This document shows, one piece after another, positions 1 through 8,636 of a DNA stretch of 64,000 nucleotides. Source of the DNA: Enoplolaimus lenunculus (Eukaryota; Nematoda; Enoplea; Enoplida; Thoracostomopsidae). The translations under genes were made by a program, and so were the position numbers. The stretch is from NCBI GenBank assembly GCA_030248215.1, contig JASANG010000430.1, forward strand, positions 1 through 64,000, read 5' to 3'. Position 1 is the first letter of the stretch, and every line of letters starts with the position of its first letter. The notes under the pieces are model-generated. The model was not told the DNA's origin. It worked only from the letters and a program-made list of their open reading frames with translations, and made no database searches.

Positions 1-89
1 CTCTGATCCGGTAAGTTATATAAAATATATACCAGTCGTAGTGGGACTACATTTAGTGAGAGACGCTCGAACACACGTAAGCAATTAAG

Positions 90-810
90 GTAATATGCAA
101 ATTAGTTATTAGCTAACTATTCATTTATCGGTTTTGGAGGTTTGTAAGCAATTTCCTGAAGATTTCTCGCACCCAAGAACCCTTCAGCCACCCTAACAAT
201 TAAATTTAAAAAGTCATAATTTTTTCTCTTCAATTAAGCAATATGCAAATTAGCTATTAGCTAACTATTCATAATCGCTTTTAAAGGTTTATAGACAATT
301 TATTTAGATTCTTCGCACCTGAAAATCCATTATTGTTGAAATTAGATTGCTTGTAACCCTAACAATTAGTGAAACATTGTAAACATGCTTAATTTAGGCT
401 TATCAATTATGCATATATGCAAATTATCTATTAACTAACTACGCAATTATCGGTTTTAGACGTTTTTAAACAATTCATTCAGATTGCTCGCGCCAAAAAA
501 CCTTCAGTAAACCGTAATACTTATTGAAATTATTTTATTCAATTATCGGTTTTGGATGTTTGTAAACAATTTATTCAAATTCCTCGCACCTAAAAAACCT
601 TTAGTGCTGAATTATATTGCTTCTAACTGTAATAATTAGCGAAATATTGTAAAAAGTCCTAATTTAGGCTTATAAACTATGCTAATATGCAAATTATCTA
701 TAGCTAACTGCTCAGTTATCGGTTAATTAGATTGCTTCTAACTGTAATAATTAGTGAAGTATTGTGGAAAGTCGTAATTTAGGCTTAATTAATTATGCAA
801 ATTAGCCTGT
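90..810. repeat. Degenerate AT-rich tandem repeats, left arm
   Basis: Diverged units of roughly 110-270 bp share atgcaaatta, ctaactattca, tatcggttttgga and a ttcgcacc core (copies near 95, 243, 415, 690 and 797). It is intronic, with no open frame of note. Confidence 0.8.
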
Positions 811-879
811 AGCTGACAACTGGGTTGAAATTTTAAAACCGCAATGCGAGGTTAATACTCGAGGATAACTAGCTTTCAA

Positions 880-1100
880 ACAAAAAAAGTTTGTCGCAAT
901 CGGTTCAGCCGTTCCTGAGATTCTTTTCGGACGGACAGACGGACAGACAGACGGACGGACATCCACCTTTCGACCCCCAAGTGAAAACATAAAAACGCTT
1001 CGCGAAACACCGAGCTTCGCTCGGAGTTTCGCTTCGCTCAATAATTATATATTTGAGAGCTGTCCCTTGCCATGATTTTTGCCAGGGCCGGGGCTGGGGC
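880..1100. repeat. GACGGACAGAC simple repeat and hairpin block, left arm
   Basis: A (GACG/GACA)n run at about 928-960 is followed by an arm-to-arm hairpin of cgcttcgcgaaacaccgag type (about 997-1,040) and a GC-rich ccagggccggggctggggc. Such GACGGACAGAC tracts are a usual part of invertebrate transposons. The long open frame here (PSVCPSVRP type) comes from the simple repeat. Confidence 0.75.
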
Positions 1101-2368
1101 TAAGAATATTGCTTGCATGTCCTAAAAACGCTCGAAAACTACATATTCACACGTATAGAAAGCGAGATAAATCGCTTTAAGTGATACCAGCGTGACATAC
1201 GATGTTGTTTTCGAAATCATAAAACTGATATGAAAATCACTGGTTTGAATTATTAATTTTCATAGACAACCATGAGGTACGAGTGAAACAGTAAAAAAAT
1301 TTCATAGACCCCGGCGCCGGGGCATATAATACAAAGTTTATTTTTCCCTCTTTCAGTGGTCAGTTTGCAGCGATATTTTACAGTTGTATACCGAAGCTAA
1401 TCTTGAAGCTATAGTTTGTCTTAAAGGCTCGTACAATTTGTCATTAGAAAATTTTTTTAAAAAACAAGTCTTTAGGCTCAAAAATTTAAATTTCTAGAAA
1501 TTGTTTTGTTTTCAAGAACTCTATGAAACCGTAGGCCCGGAAGCTACTAATTTACCTACCTTTTTTCAAACACAGCATACACACTGTATAGTACTGTTGG
1601 ACCTCGGCGGTGCCGAGTCTAACGTGTAACGTGTCTCCAAACAAAACGAAGTTTACACAAGTCAAAATATAAATTTTTAACATTTAGGAGATGAAAAATC
1701 ATAACCGGCCAGTCAAACACAATATTCAATAGAAACAGAACCAGCAAAGTGATAACTGATTTCATATTCAACGAATCCTGCGGTATTTATAGTGCCAGCT
1801 ATTTTGCATGTTCAAATTTAAGCGACTTCGGGCGTCTGATAAGTTATTCAGCATCGGCTCAAACCCGCCCCCCCCGCTTTGATCTCACCAAAACCAGTAC
1901 TTGATTTGCATACTGAAAGCGAAAATCTGTGATTAAATTCATTTTTGGGTTGTGAAGTTATAATTTATAAATAAAATTATTCTAATTGGACGTATATTGT
2001 GAAATTCAAAAAGCCTATCGGGATCTGATCGACAATTTTATATGGTACAGTTGTGGACTCACCGTTCACAAGATGAAATTTATCCTTGCCACAAAAAGTG
2101 TCATAAGGTAAGGTTAATGCGTGACAAATTTTATATTTGTGACGCGTTAACCCTACCTTACGACCCTTTGTGACAAGGGTAAGTTTAATAGAACGGCGAA
2201 TATTTGCTATATGCGACGTATATTATAAATTGGTTTGGTTATTCCTACCTGGGCACCAATAAACTCACATATACTAGGGGGTTAACAAGTGACAATTTTC
2301 AAACTTTTCACACATTGATATTTCAACAGTAACTCTGACGTAAAAAGGTAAAAGCGGAATTTTTCAAG

Positions 2369-2461
2369 TTGCGTGACGGTGCGATTAAAGGGATTCGTTC
2401 GACAGGGCAACTCAAACGCACAGTAACTCAAGCGTTTCAATTTGGCAGTACAGTAAAACCA
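2369..2461 (+). CDS. cacna2d: alpha2-delta exon, LRxxMI region (left arm)
   Basis: Same 31 codons as 13,478-13,570. The acceptor here reads ttttcaag rather than tttttcag, a one-base change directly at the splice site; the donor is gtaagt. Confidence 0.8.
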
Positions 2462-3490
2462 GTAAGTCATTGATGCTTTATTTGAAGTTTGGCAATTACG
2501 GATTCATACCAGGTTGTTTTCTGGTTTAGAAACCTAGTATAAAGAACAGTATTCATATATGCAAATTAACTTACGTAACTACGAAATATATACCAATAAG
2601 CAGGTGCGGATCGTTTAAGGCAAAAAACGCCAACTGATTATCCGAGTTACCAAACTGGGCCGTGCCCAAGGCTCGATGGGGCTGGATCGATATTGGGTCC
2701 GCAAACCCAAGCGGACACTTTGGGCCCGCGAGCCGAAGTAAATCGGAGCGGTGCGTTACCTCTGTTTGTACCGATGTGCCCATGAAATAGACCACCAATT
2801 TGATATTGAACAAATTTATACACGACTATTTTTGAACCTTAGATATTAATTTTCCTAAATACTGCTGCCATGGTGTAGCGAGGTTGTTGGAAAAGTAAGG
2901 TTACGTTCTTGTAAAACTTTCAAAGAAGAAGTTCTGAAGTCCATAAACCGCAATCATTAAATACTGGAAGACCAATGTAAAAAAACTTTTTAGTTCAATG
3001 TACTAGCGTGCGAGTTAGTTGCTTATCTACGTATAATCTTCAATCGTAGGGGTTTGGCTGTTATCTTACAAGAAACCCGTTAATTACTGGCATGAAAAAC
3101 ATCCGCTATTTCTATTGTTATCCTAGCTCGCTAAACTCGTGCTTGGTATTCAAGTCAGTACGGGTAAAGTGGAATTTTAGTGAAGGTCTCAGCGTAGTAT
3201 CCGGTACTCGTAGCCTTTTGCATCTGTCTGTCGTTGGAGCTCTTATGGCTCTGACGGAAGCTGCCTGAACAACATTTGGTGAAAAATATTATAAATAGTG
3301 TTACGTGTATATGGTTTTTTTTATGTTTTGTTTTCGGCTGTAAACCTATATAAATTTCGCGGGTAGGGCCGGACCAAGTGTGGGCCCTAAAAGCGGGCCG
3401 GTTGTAACCCTGAATACCGGCTAGTATACTAGCTATGTCATTAAATTGCAAACTTTAGCGGTGATTATTTTGTTTTATTTTTGTTTTTAG

Positions 3491-3564
3491 AAATCAACGG
3501 TTCAAAAAACAGTTTCGTACTATTTCGATTCGATCACCGACTCGTCTGATGTTCACTTATTTAC
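3491..3564 (+). CDS. cacna2d: alpha2-delta exon, YYYFT region (left arm)
   Basis: Identical in reading to 12,387-12,460 (VSYYFDSITDSSDVHLF), with acceptor tttttag and donor gtaagt. It is followed directly by the tandem 194-bp duplication. Confidence 0.85.
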
Positions 3565-3943
3565 GTAAGTTTTACTAATTTTTATTCTGAAAGTTAATTA
3601 TAATCAGTATAGAGCAATTTAAAACGCTTGTTTTTGTAATTATTCGTTAATATTGGCAAAAATTTATTCAGAAAGACAAAATTTTTCTCCGGGTCCGGCG
3701 GCTCTCTACCTGTCTTGAGCACGGATTCCCATTCGCTGAAACCTTTTTACTTATTTACGTAAGTTTCTACTAATTTTTATTCTGAAAGTTAATTATAATC
3801 AGTATAGAGCAATCTAAAACGCTTGTTTTTGTAATTATTCGTTAATATTGGCAAAAATTTATTCAGAAAGATAAAATTTTTCTCCGGGTCCGGCGGCTCT
3901 CGACCTGTCTTGAGCACGGATTCCCATTCGCTGAAACCTTTTT
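3555..3943. repeat. 194-bp direct duplication, left arm
   Basis: Two copies start with cttatttacgtaag (3,556 and 3,750) and end with attcgctgaaacctttt. Each copy contains the splice donor of the preceding exon plus intron sequence. Confidence 0.9.
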
Positions 3944-4403
3944 AAGATATGACAACAACTATTTTTGCGTTGACCAGTGTTATCTTTAAGTTCGTATATA
4001 GAATATACCCTAAGCGAATTCCTAACATAAACCTGAGCCTAAGTATAAAGATGAGTCTAAAACTGAGCCTAAGTCTGCGTACAAAAATAGCCTAAAAGCC
4101 GATGTCTACCCTGGCGAACGTCTGTGGGAGAACTTTACTCCACTGAATGTTGTACGATAATCTGGTCTCGTCTTTAGTACGGACTTATCCAGTATTTTGT
4201 TTCTGAAGGGGGTAGCCTCATTTTTTTTGCGAAAACAGGTTTTTAGGCCATTCGGATACAGGACGTTATTCTGAATCCTTCTAACGGTACTCTATCTATC
4301 TTTCCGTATATTTCGAAAAAAGATATATAAGGCTTTTAACCCACCGCTTTGTAGACGCCCCTAAGTTGTGGCATGCGTATATGTTCGATTTATTTTTTTT
4401 CAG

Positions 4404-4477
4404 GATTGGGCTCGCGGTACCTGAAGGTCGAACGACGCGAATTGAACCAAAACCAAGCTTCAACTACGATGATCTTC
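4404..4477 (+). CDS. cacna2d: alpha2-delta exon, SLALALP region (left arm)
   Basis: Same reading as 11,472-11,545 (IGLAVPEGRTTRIEPKP). Its first base completes the split threonine codon of the previous exon. Confidence 0.85.
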
Positions 4478-4667
4478 GTGAGAATTTTTGTTCTATTTTA
4501 TTTCAGTGACCAACAAATAGTCTCTCTTGACTAGGCGGAGTATAAACGGAATTGGAATATGGAAGCTTAAATGCGTTAATAATTCATGCCTTACCAGTAT
4601 TCCAGCGTATGGTACAGGCTATCCTGGTAACCTAAGTTAAAAAAATAACAGTAGTTTTTGCCTTTTT

Positions 4668-4925
4668 GGCCCATGTAAAGATCAGAAGTGGAACGTTATT
4701 CTGTGGGACTACAAAAGAGTAAGATTAAGCTTGAGACTCGAATTTTTTTGCTTGGAGTAGGCTTTAGGCTTACGCTTAGGTTTAGGAATATGTTCATTCT
4801 TACGCTTAGGCTTAGGCGTAGGCTTAGGCTTAGGTTTAGGCTTAGGCGTAGGCTTAGGTTTAGGTTTAGGTTTAGGCTTATGAATATGCTTATACTACTG
4901 TTCCGCCCCTGTTCTTTGCATTGGC
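4668..4925. mobile_element. GGCC-end MITE with TTAGGC array (left arm)
   Basis: It starts GGCCCATGTAAAGATCAG and ends ctgttctttgcattggc, the imperfect inverted partner. Inside is a long run of degenerate TTAGGC/TTACGC units. The Arg/Leu-rich open frames here are translations of that run. Confidence 0.88.
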
Positions 4926-5266
4926 GGGCATTTTTATGATCGATTACCAGATGAACGAAATGTTCGGTCTCAACTGCGACAGAGCACGAATCCGGCAATA
5001 AATATGGACAACGAACATCGAATTGGAAATAAAAGATTGTTTGTACATTTGTTTACTATTTTTAGTCAGATGTGTCGAAGGCAAAAATTGGCGATTACAC
5101 AAATTTTGGTATGTTTTTACGCCAGACTTTTCATTGTCAAAATTCAAAATTGAATTTTTTAGCGGGGGTTTTTAAACTGTTTAGTGAGGTTTAAAAAAAA
5201 GTTGCGTAGTTTTCAAACGCGTTCAAAAAAGTGAAATCAAAAGTTAAGTGCGGGATTGACCGTTTG

Positions 5267-5419
5267 GGCCAATGTAAAGAACAGGGGCGGAACAGTATTA
5301 TAAGCATATTCCTAAGCCTAAGCCTAAGACTAAGCCGAAGAAAACAATTAGTCTAAAGCTTAGGCTTACTCTATTGCAGTCCCACAAAAAACGTGCCGCA
5401 TTTGATCTTTACATGGGCC
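5267..5419. mobile_element. GGCC-end MITE, short (left arm)
   Basis: A 153-bp copy starts GGCCAATGTAAAGAACAG and ends ctttacatgggcc, with a short GCCTAA run. Confidence 0.85.
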
Positions 5420-5573
5420 ACCGTTTGGCACTGGTTAAAGGATAACGGGTACATGACAACAGCTGGTCGTAATGGTGACTACAAAGATAGCTGTACCAGA
5501 CTTTAATCATCAAAGGTGGTTTGCCGAAAAAAATGTATTCGGGGGGGATGGGGGTATGGGAAAATTTTGGAAG

Positions 5574-5714
5574 GTCAAGCAACCGTGAGAAACAGATTGA
5601 AGGATTCGATGTATTTCAGGACTTATTGCCAACGTCGAAGTGAAGAACTGAGCAAAGAAAATGCATTCAAAATTGATGCAAAAGACACTGTGAGATTTGG
5701 CGATCAGAAAGAAT
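5574..5714 (+). CDS. cacna2d: alpha2-delta exon, W-YC region (left arm)
   Basis: Same reading as 10,237-10,377 (FRTYCQRRSEEL). Sixty-six bases after it, this arm alone carries a 384-bp inverted-repeat transposon. Confidence 0.72.
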
Positions 5715-5780
5715 GTAAAAAAACTTAAAAATTTGTTTTTAATTGTTGTTAAATCTGCAGATGATTTTTTATTTCTCTTA

Positions 5781-6164
5781 TGGGTCATCCACGTAATACT
5801 GTCTACGCTACTGTAAAAAATTGTCCACACAGCTGGTTTCAAGGGCGAGACAAAACGACAATGTCCTTAAGCTATAAGGACTTCACAGAAGGTGTAACTA
5901 GATAGTGGGTTTTGAAAGCAGGTCCTTCGAAGGGACTAAGGACAATTTAGACACTGTCTGGACACAGTCTCTGACAATACGAGTTCCTTCGAACAGACCC
6001 TGTGTAATTTCAAAGCAAAGCTCTGCGAGTTGTCAGCAGGGTGTACACAGGACATGAGTGACATTTGGACATGTAATTTGGAAACAATAAAATTACAGAC
6101 TTAGGGGCTCGTACGTGGGGACAATTTTTTACAGTAGCGTAGACAGTATAACGTGGATGACCCA
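5781..6164. mobile_element. 384-bp TIR element present only in the left arm
   Basis: The ends are 46-bp inverted repeats starting TGGGTCATCCACGT with one mismatch that I can see. It is flanked by TTA on both sides. The right arm has an uninterrupted site at about 10,165-10,180 (ctcatatctgctg, reverse strand), giving a clear empty allele. It has no coding capacity, so it is a non-autonomous DNA transposon with a 2-3 bp (TA/TTA) target duplication. Confidence 0.9.
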
Positions 6165-6496
6165 TTATCTGCTGTTTATATTAACAGGCAACTCAACTCA
6201 GCTATAAGTACGGTGTAATATAATATATATTATACATAATATATACTAGTAATCCGTAGTTACGCACATGTGCAATTTTCTTGGCATATGTTTAGAAAGA
6301 TTTGTTCATGCAAGTCTGCACTTAAGCCTTGAAACTTGATTGACAATTGAAAAAATAACAAAATAGAAGCAAATTTGCGTATGGATATACAAATCTACTG
6401 GAACGTTGCCCAAAATACGTATGTGGGGCGTTCCAGCTTTAATATATAGATTGTATATATTATATATGTATTACGGATTGAGAGTGGGGCGACTGT

Positions 6497-6783
6497 GGGT
6501 AGGCGTACGTTTCAACCCGTCACAATTTTTCTTGTGATAAAATGGTAACGTCGCTACCTTACAGTTTTCTTCCTCAGAAAATTGTTTGTGATAAAATACA
6601 ATTTTTCTTTCAGAAATTTTTTTTGTGATAAAACCTTACAATTTTTTCTCTGACAAAATTTTTGGGTGATAAAATGATAAGGTCGCTCCCGATCTTACAA
6701 TTTGTCTCATCAGAACATTTTTATTCATGAAATGATAAAAGATCCCTCCTACTTTACAATTTTTGTGTTTCGTTTCATTTCTA
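6497..6783. mobile_element. AAGGTAGGGACC element, left arm
   Basis: Internal units of about 60 bp combine tgataaaatgataaggtcgc with cttacaattt. The same element recurs in introns at 17,484, 40,036, 42,046, 42,546 and 60,943. The right-arm partner is at about 9,553-9,832. Confidence 0.8.
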
Positions 6784-6948
6784 ACGCAGAAAACATTTGT
6801 AACCGTGTAAGGTCCACTTTGAGAACTAATAATTCTGATATAATTTTTGTGTTTAAGAAATGTGGTTGTGCAATTGTTGACCAACCAATTGTGAACGGTG
6901 TAACATTAAAAAGGAATGAATTTCATTTGATTTTAAAGTTTGTTTCAG

Positions 6949-7051
6949 GTGAAAAAAATCGCTGGTTAGTTCGCAATGCGTACATGAACATCAAAGCGAC
7001 TTGTGACGTTGACAAAGAATGGGTACGAAACGCGAAAACGGTTGCAAGAAG
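6949..7051 (+). CDS. cacna2d: alpha2-delta exon, conserved C-D-L helix (left arm)
   Basis: Same reading as 9,284-9,386 (KATCDVDKEWVRNAKTVAR), with acceptor gtttcag and donor gtaagt. Confidence 0.83.
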
Positions 7052-7239
7052 GTAAGTGTCCCGTGTTTGTGCAGTTTAGTAGACGCAGAATTAGCAATTT
7101 TTGTTCAAATAAAATAAAGCTTAAAGGTTAAACGTCATCGTGTGTAGCTGGAACATTCGTGTTTGCAAAAATTGTGAAAAAATTTAACTAAAACGTGCGG
7201 ACGACGTACCAAAACCATCTCAATTTTTCCAGTCCTTAG

Positions 7240-7395
7240 GGTGGTGCTATACTTGTCGTCCGGCGCCGTCCGTGCCCACACCGACCGGCGTCGGACGGTA
7301 GACTGACGACGCCTAAAGGCGAATGGACGGCGCCGGCAGAGACGGCGTCGGACGGTAGACTGATGGCGCCTAAAGGCGATGGACGGCGCCAACGT
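7240..7395. repeat. GGACGG/GGCGCCG element, left arm
   Basis: A GC-rich patch (ggcgccgtccgt, gacggcgtcggacggtagac) in AT-rich DNA. The unit gccgtc/gacggc repeats with two 60-bp blocks. The Arg-rich frames here are by-products. The right-arm partner is at 8,940-9,098. Confidence 0.8.
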
Positions 7396-7699
7396 CACCA
7401 AAATTATAACGCCACCATAAGAATTATGGATTTCAAGCGAGGCTCCATGGAGATATGCCTCGAATGTTGACAAAATTTTCCTGGGCCGAAGGCTACGACA
7501 ATATAACTAACTAAAATCGCGTTGAAAACTATCTGAACAACAGAACGTTTGTAAAAAATTCGAAAAAAGTCACTACGGACCGAAATTGTCAGAACATCCG
7601 ACAATTACTGTACCGTAGCCGGATGTAGAATTTCAACCGGAGCCGGTAGTCGACTTCCAGCTGTGTATCCCGGCTTTGACACCAACAGGATGTTTTCAG

Positions 7700-8045
7700 A
7701 AACGGAGTCACGCTAGTGTTTCTACTCACTCACGCCGGATTAACTCGCTACTTGGACATGCGACTATCAGATATCAGTTATACGCCTGATCCTCAAACTA
7801 TGGAATTTTATCGGCATCGTGCAATGAAGAAAGCCGCAATTAACACCGTAGTCACCGATCAACAGCTTGAAGCCGTGAAAGTTAACGGAAGCAAAAAGAC
7901 CAACGGCGATGATTTAGATGATTTCTATGCTTACGATGATGACGACGACCAAGAAGACGATGAAGAAGGAACCAACAACGAACAGGACGAACAACGTTGG
8001 CGCAGAAGTGCGTATTACGGATGGGATGGAGAGATTGCGATGCAG
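7700..8045 (+). CDS. cacna2d: alpha2-delta exon, second Cache-like segment, intact (left arm)
   Basis: One base plus 115 open codons between ttttcag and gtatat. THAGLTRYLD, then PDPQTMEFYRHRAMKKA, matches the family's VTDGGITRVYP...PETYEDSFYKRSLDN, the start of the second Cache-like domain. A run of Asp/Glu/Asn (about residues 68-92, e.g. DDLDDFYAYDDDDDQEDDEE) is an insert not found in the members I know. The first base completes the arginine codon split with the exon at 6,949. Confidence 0.87.
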
Positions 8046-8093
8046 GTATATGGCGGTGGGGGTGTGTGTAGATTGAGGTGTATACAAGTTGGA

Positions 8094-8245
8094 GCCAATG
8101 TTACTTTTAGGGCCGTAACAGTTTTGGTTGGTCGTAAAAGCGTAGGCTTAGCTTAAGCCTAAGGCTAAGGCTAAGGCTTAAGCTTAGTCTTAATAGGCCT
8201 ACTTATACGCTCAATCAACTGTACAGCCCTAAAAGTAACATTGGC
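8094..8245. mobile_element. Small palindromic TTAGGC-type MITE at the palindrome centre
   Basis: A 152-bp element begins GCCAATGTTACTTTTAGGG and ends with its inverted partner. The middle is degenerate TTAGGC/GCCTAA units. It belongs to the GGCC-end family seen at 36,602 and 55,226. The two giant arms meet in it, so it is the spacer or hinge of the palindrome. Confidence 0.85.
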
Positions 8246-8292
8246 TCAACTTGTATACACCTCAATCTACACACACCCCCACCGCCATATAC

Positions 8293-8636
8293 CTGCATCG
8301 CAATCTCTCCATCCCATCCGTAATTCGCACTTCTGGGCCAACGTTGTTTGTCCTGTTCGTTGTTGGTTCCTTCTTCATCGTCTTCTTGGTCGTCGTCATC
8401 ATCGTAACATAGAAATCATCTAAATCATCGCCGTTGGTCTTTTTGCTTTCGTTAACTTTCACGGCTTCAAGCTGTTGATCGGTGACTACGGTGTTAATTG
8501 CGGCTTTCTTCATTGCACGATGCCGATAAAATTCCATAGTTTGAGGATCAGGCGTATAACTGATATCTGATTGTCGCATGTCCAAGTAGCGAGTTAATCC
8601 GGCGTGAGTGAGTAAAACACTAGCGTGACTCCGTTT
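8293..8636 (-). pseudogene. cacna2d: alpha2-delta last visible exon, right-arm copy with two 1-bp deletions
   Basis: This is the counterpart of the intact 346-bp exon at 7,700-8,045 but is 344 bp long. One base is missing near 8,615 (gtgttttac against gtgtttctac), which in the gene's frame soon gives a TAA stop. A second is missing near 8,405 (tatgttacg against tatgcttacg), which shifts the acidic stretch out of frame. The acceptor (gttttag) and donor (gtatat) are kept. This is the copy in line with the rest of the gene, so either the allele is broken or the base calls are wrong. Confidence 0.85.

Larger units (their letters stand above)
1..8045 (+). pseudogene. cacna2d: Inverted partial copy of the alpha2-delta gene (left palindrome arm)
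   Basis: The plus strand repeats, in order, the exons seen on the minus strand at 15.9-8.3 kb: the end of the PTLNYSDP exon (1-10, followed by gtaagt) and exons at 2,369, 3,491, 4,404, 5,574, 6,949 and 7,700. All are open and have splice sites. It lacks the 5' half in this window because the window starts inside it, and lacks the C-terminus because the palindrome centre follows the last exon by about 50 bp. It could be a real duplicate or the second haplotype joined head to head by assembly. Confidence 0.85.
1..8093. repeat. Left arm of the giant palindrome
   Basis: The bases from position 1 read as the reverse complement of those ending at 15,922, and the match runs inward to the centre. 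Differences are scattered SNPs and short indels, with two divergent patches (about 1,645-1,725 and 1,925-1,985) and one extra 384-bp element (5,781-6,164). The arm is cut by the window start, so its true length is unknown. Confidence 0.97.

Noticed and set aside
802-1041. Open frame with PSVCPSVRP
   Set aside because: It comes from the GACGGACAGAC simple repeat; both arms have it and no gene context exists.
4688-4998. Arg/Leu-rich open frames on both strands (and the same at 10,951-11,261)
   Set aside because: They are translations of the TTAGGC-rich MITE interior.
7135-7473. Open frame rich in RRRQSTVRRR
   Set aside because: It is a by-product of the GGACGG/GGCGCCG repeat, mirrored in the other arm.
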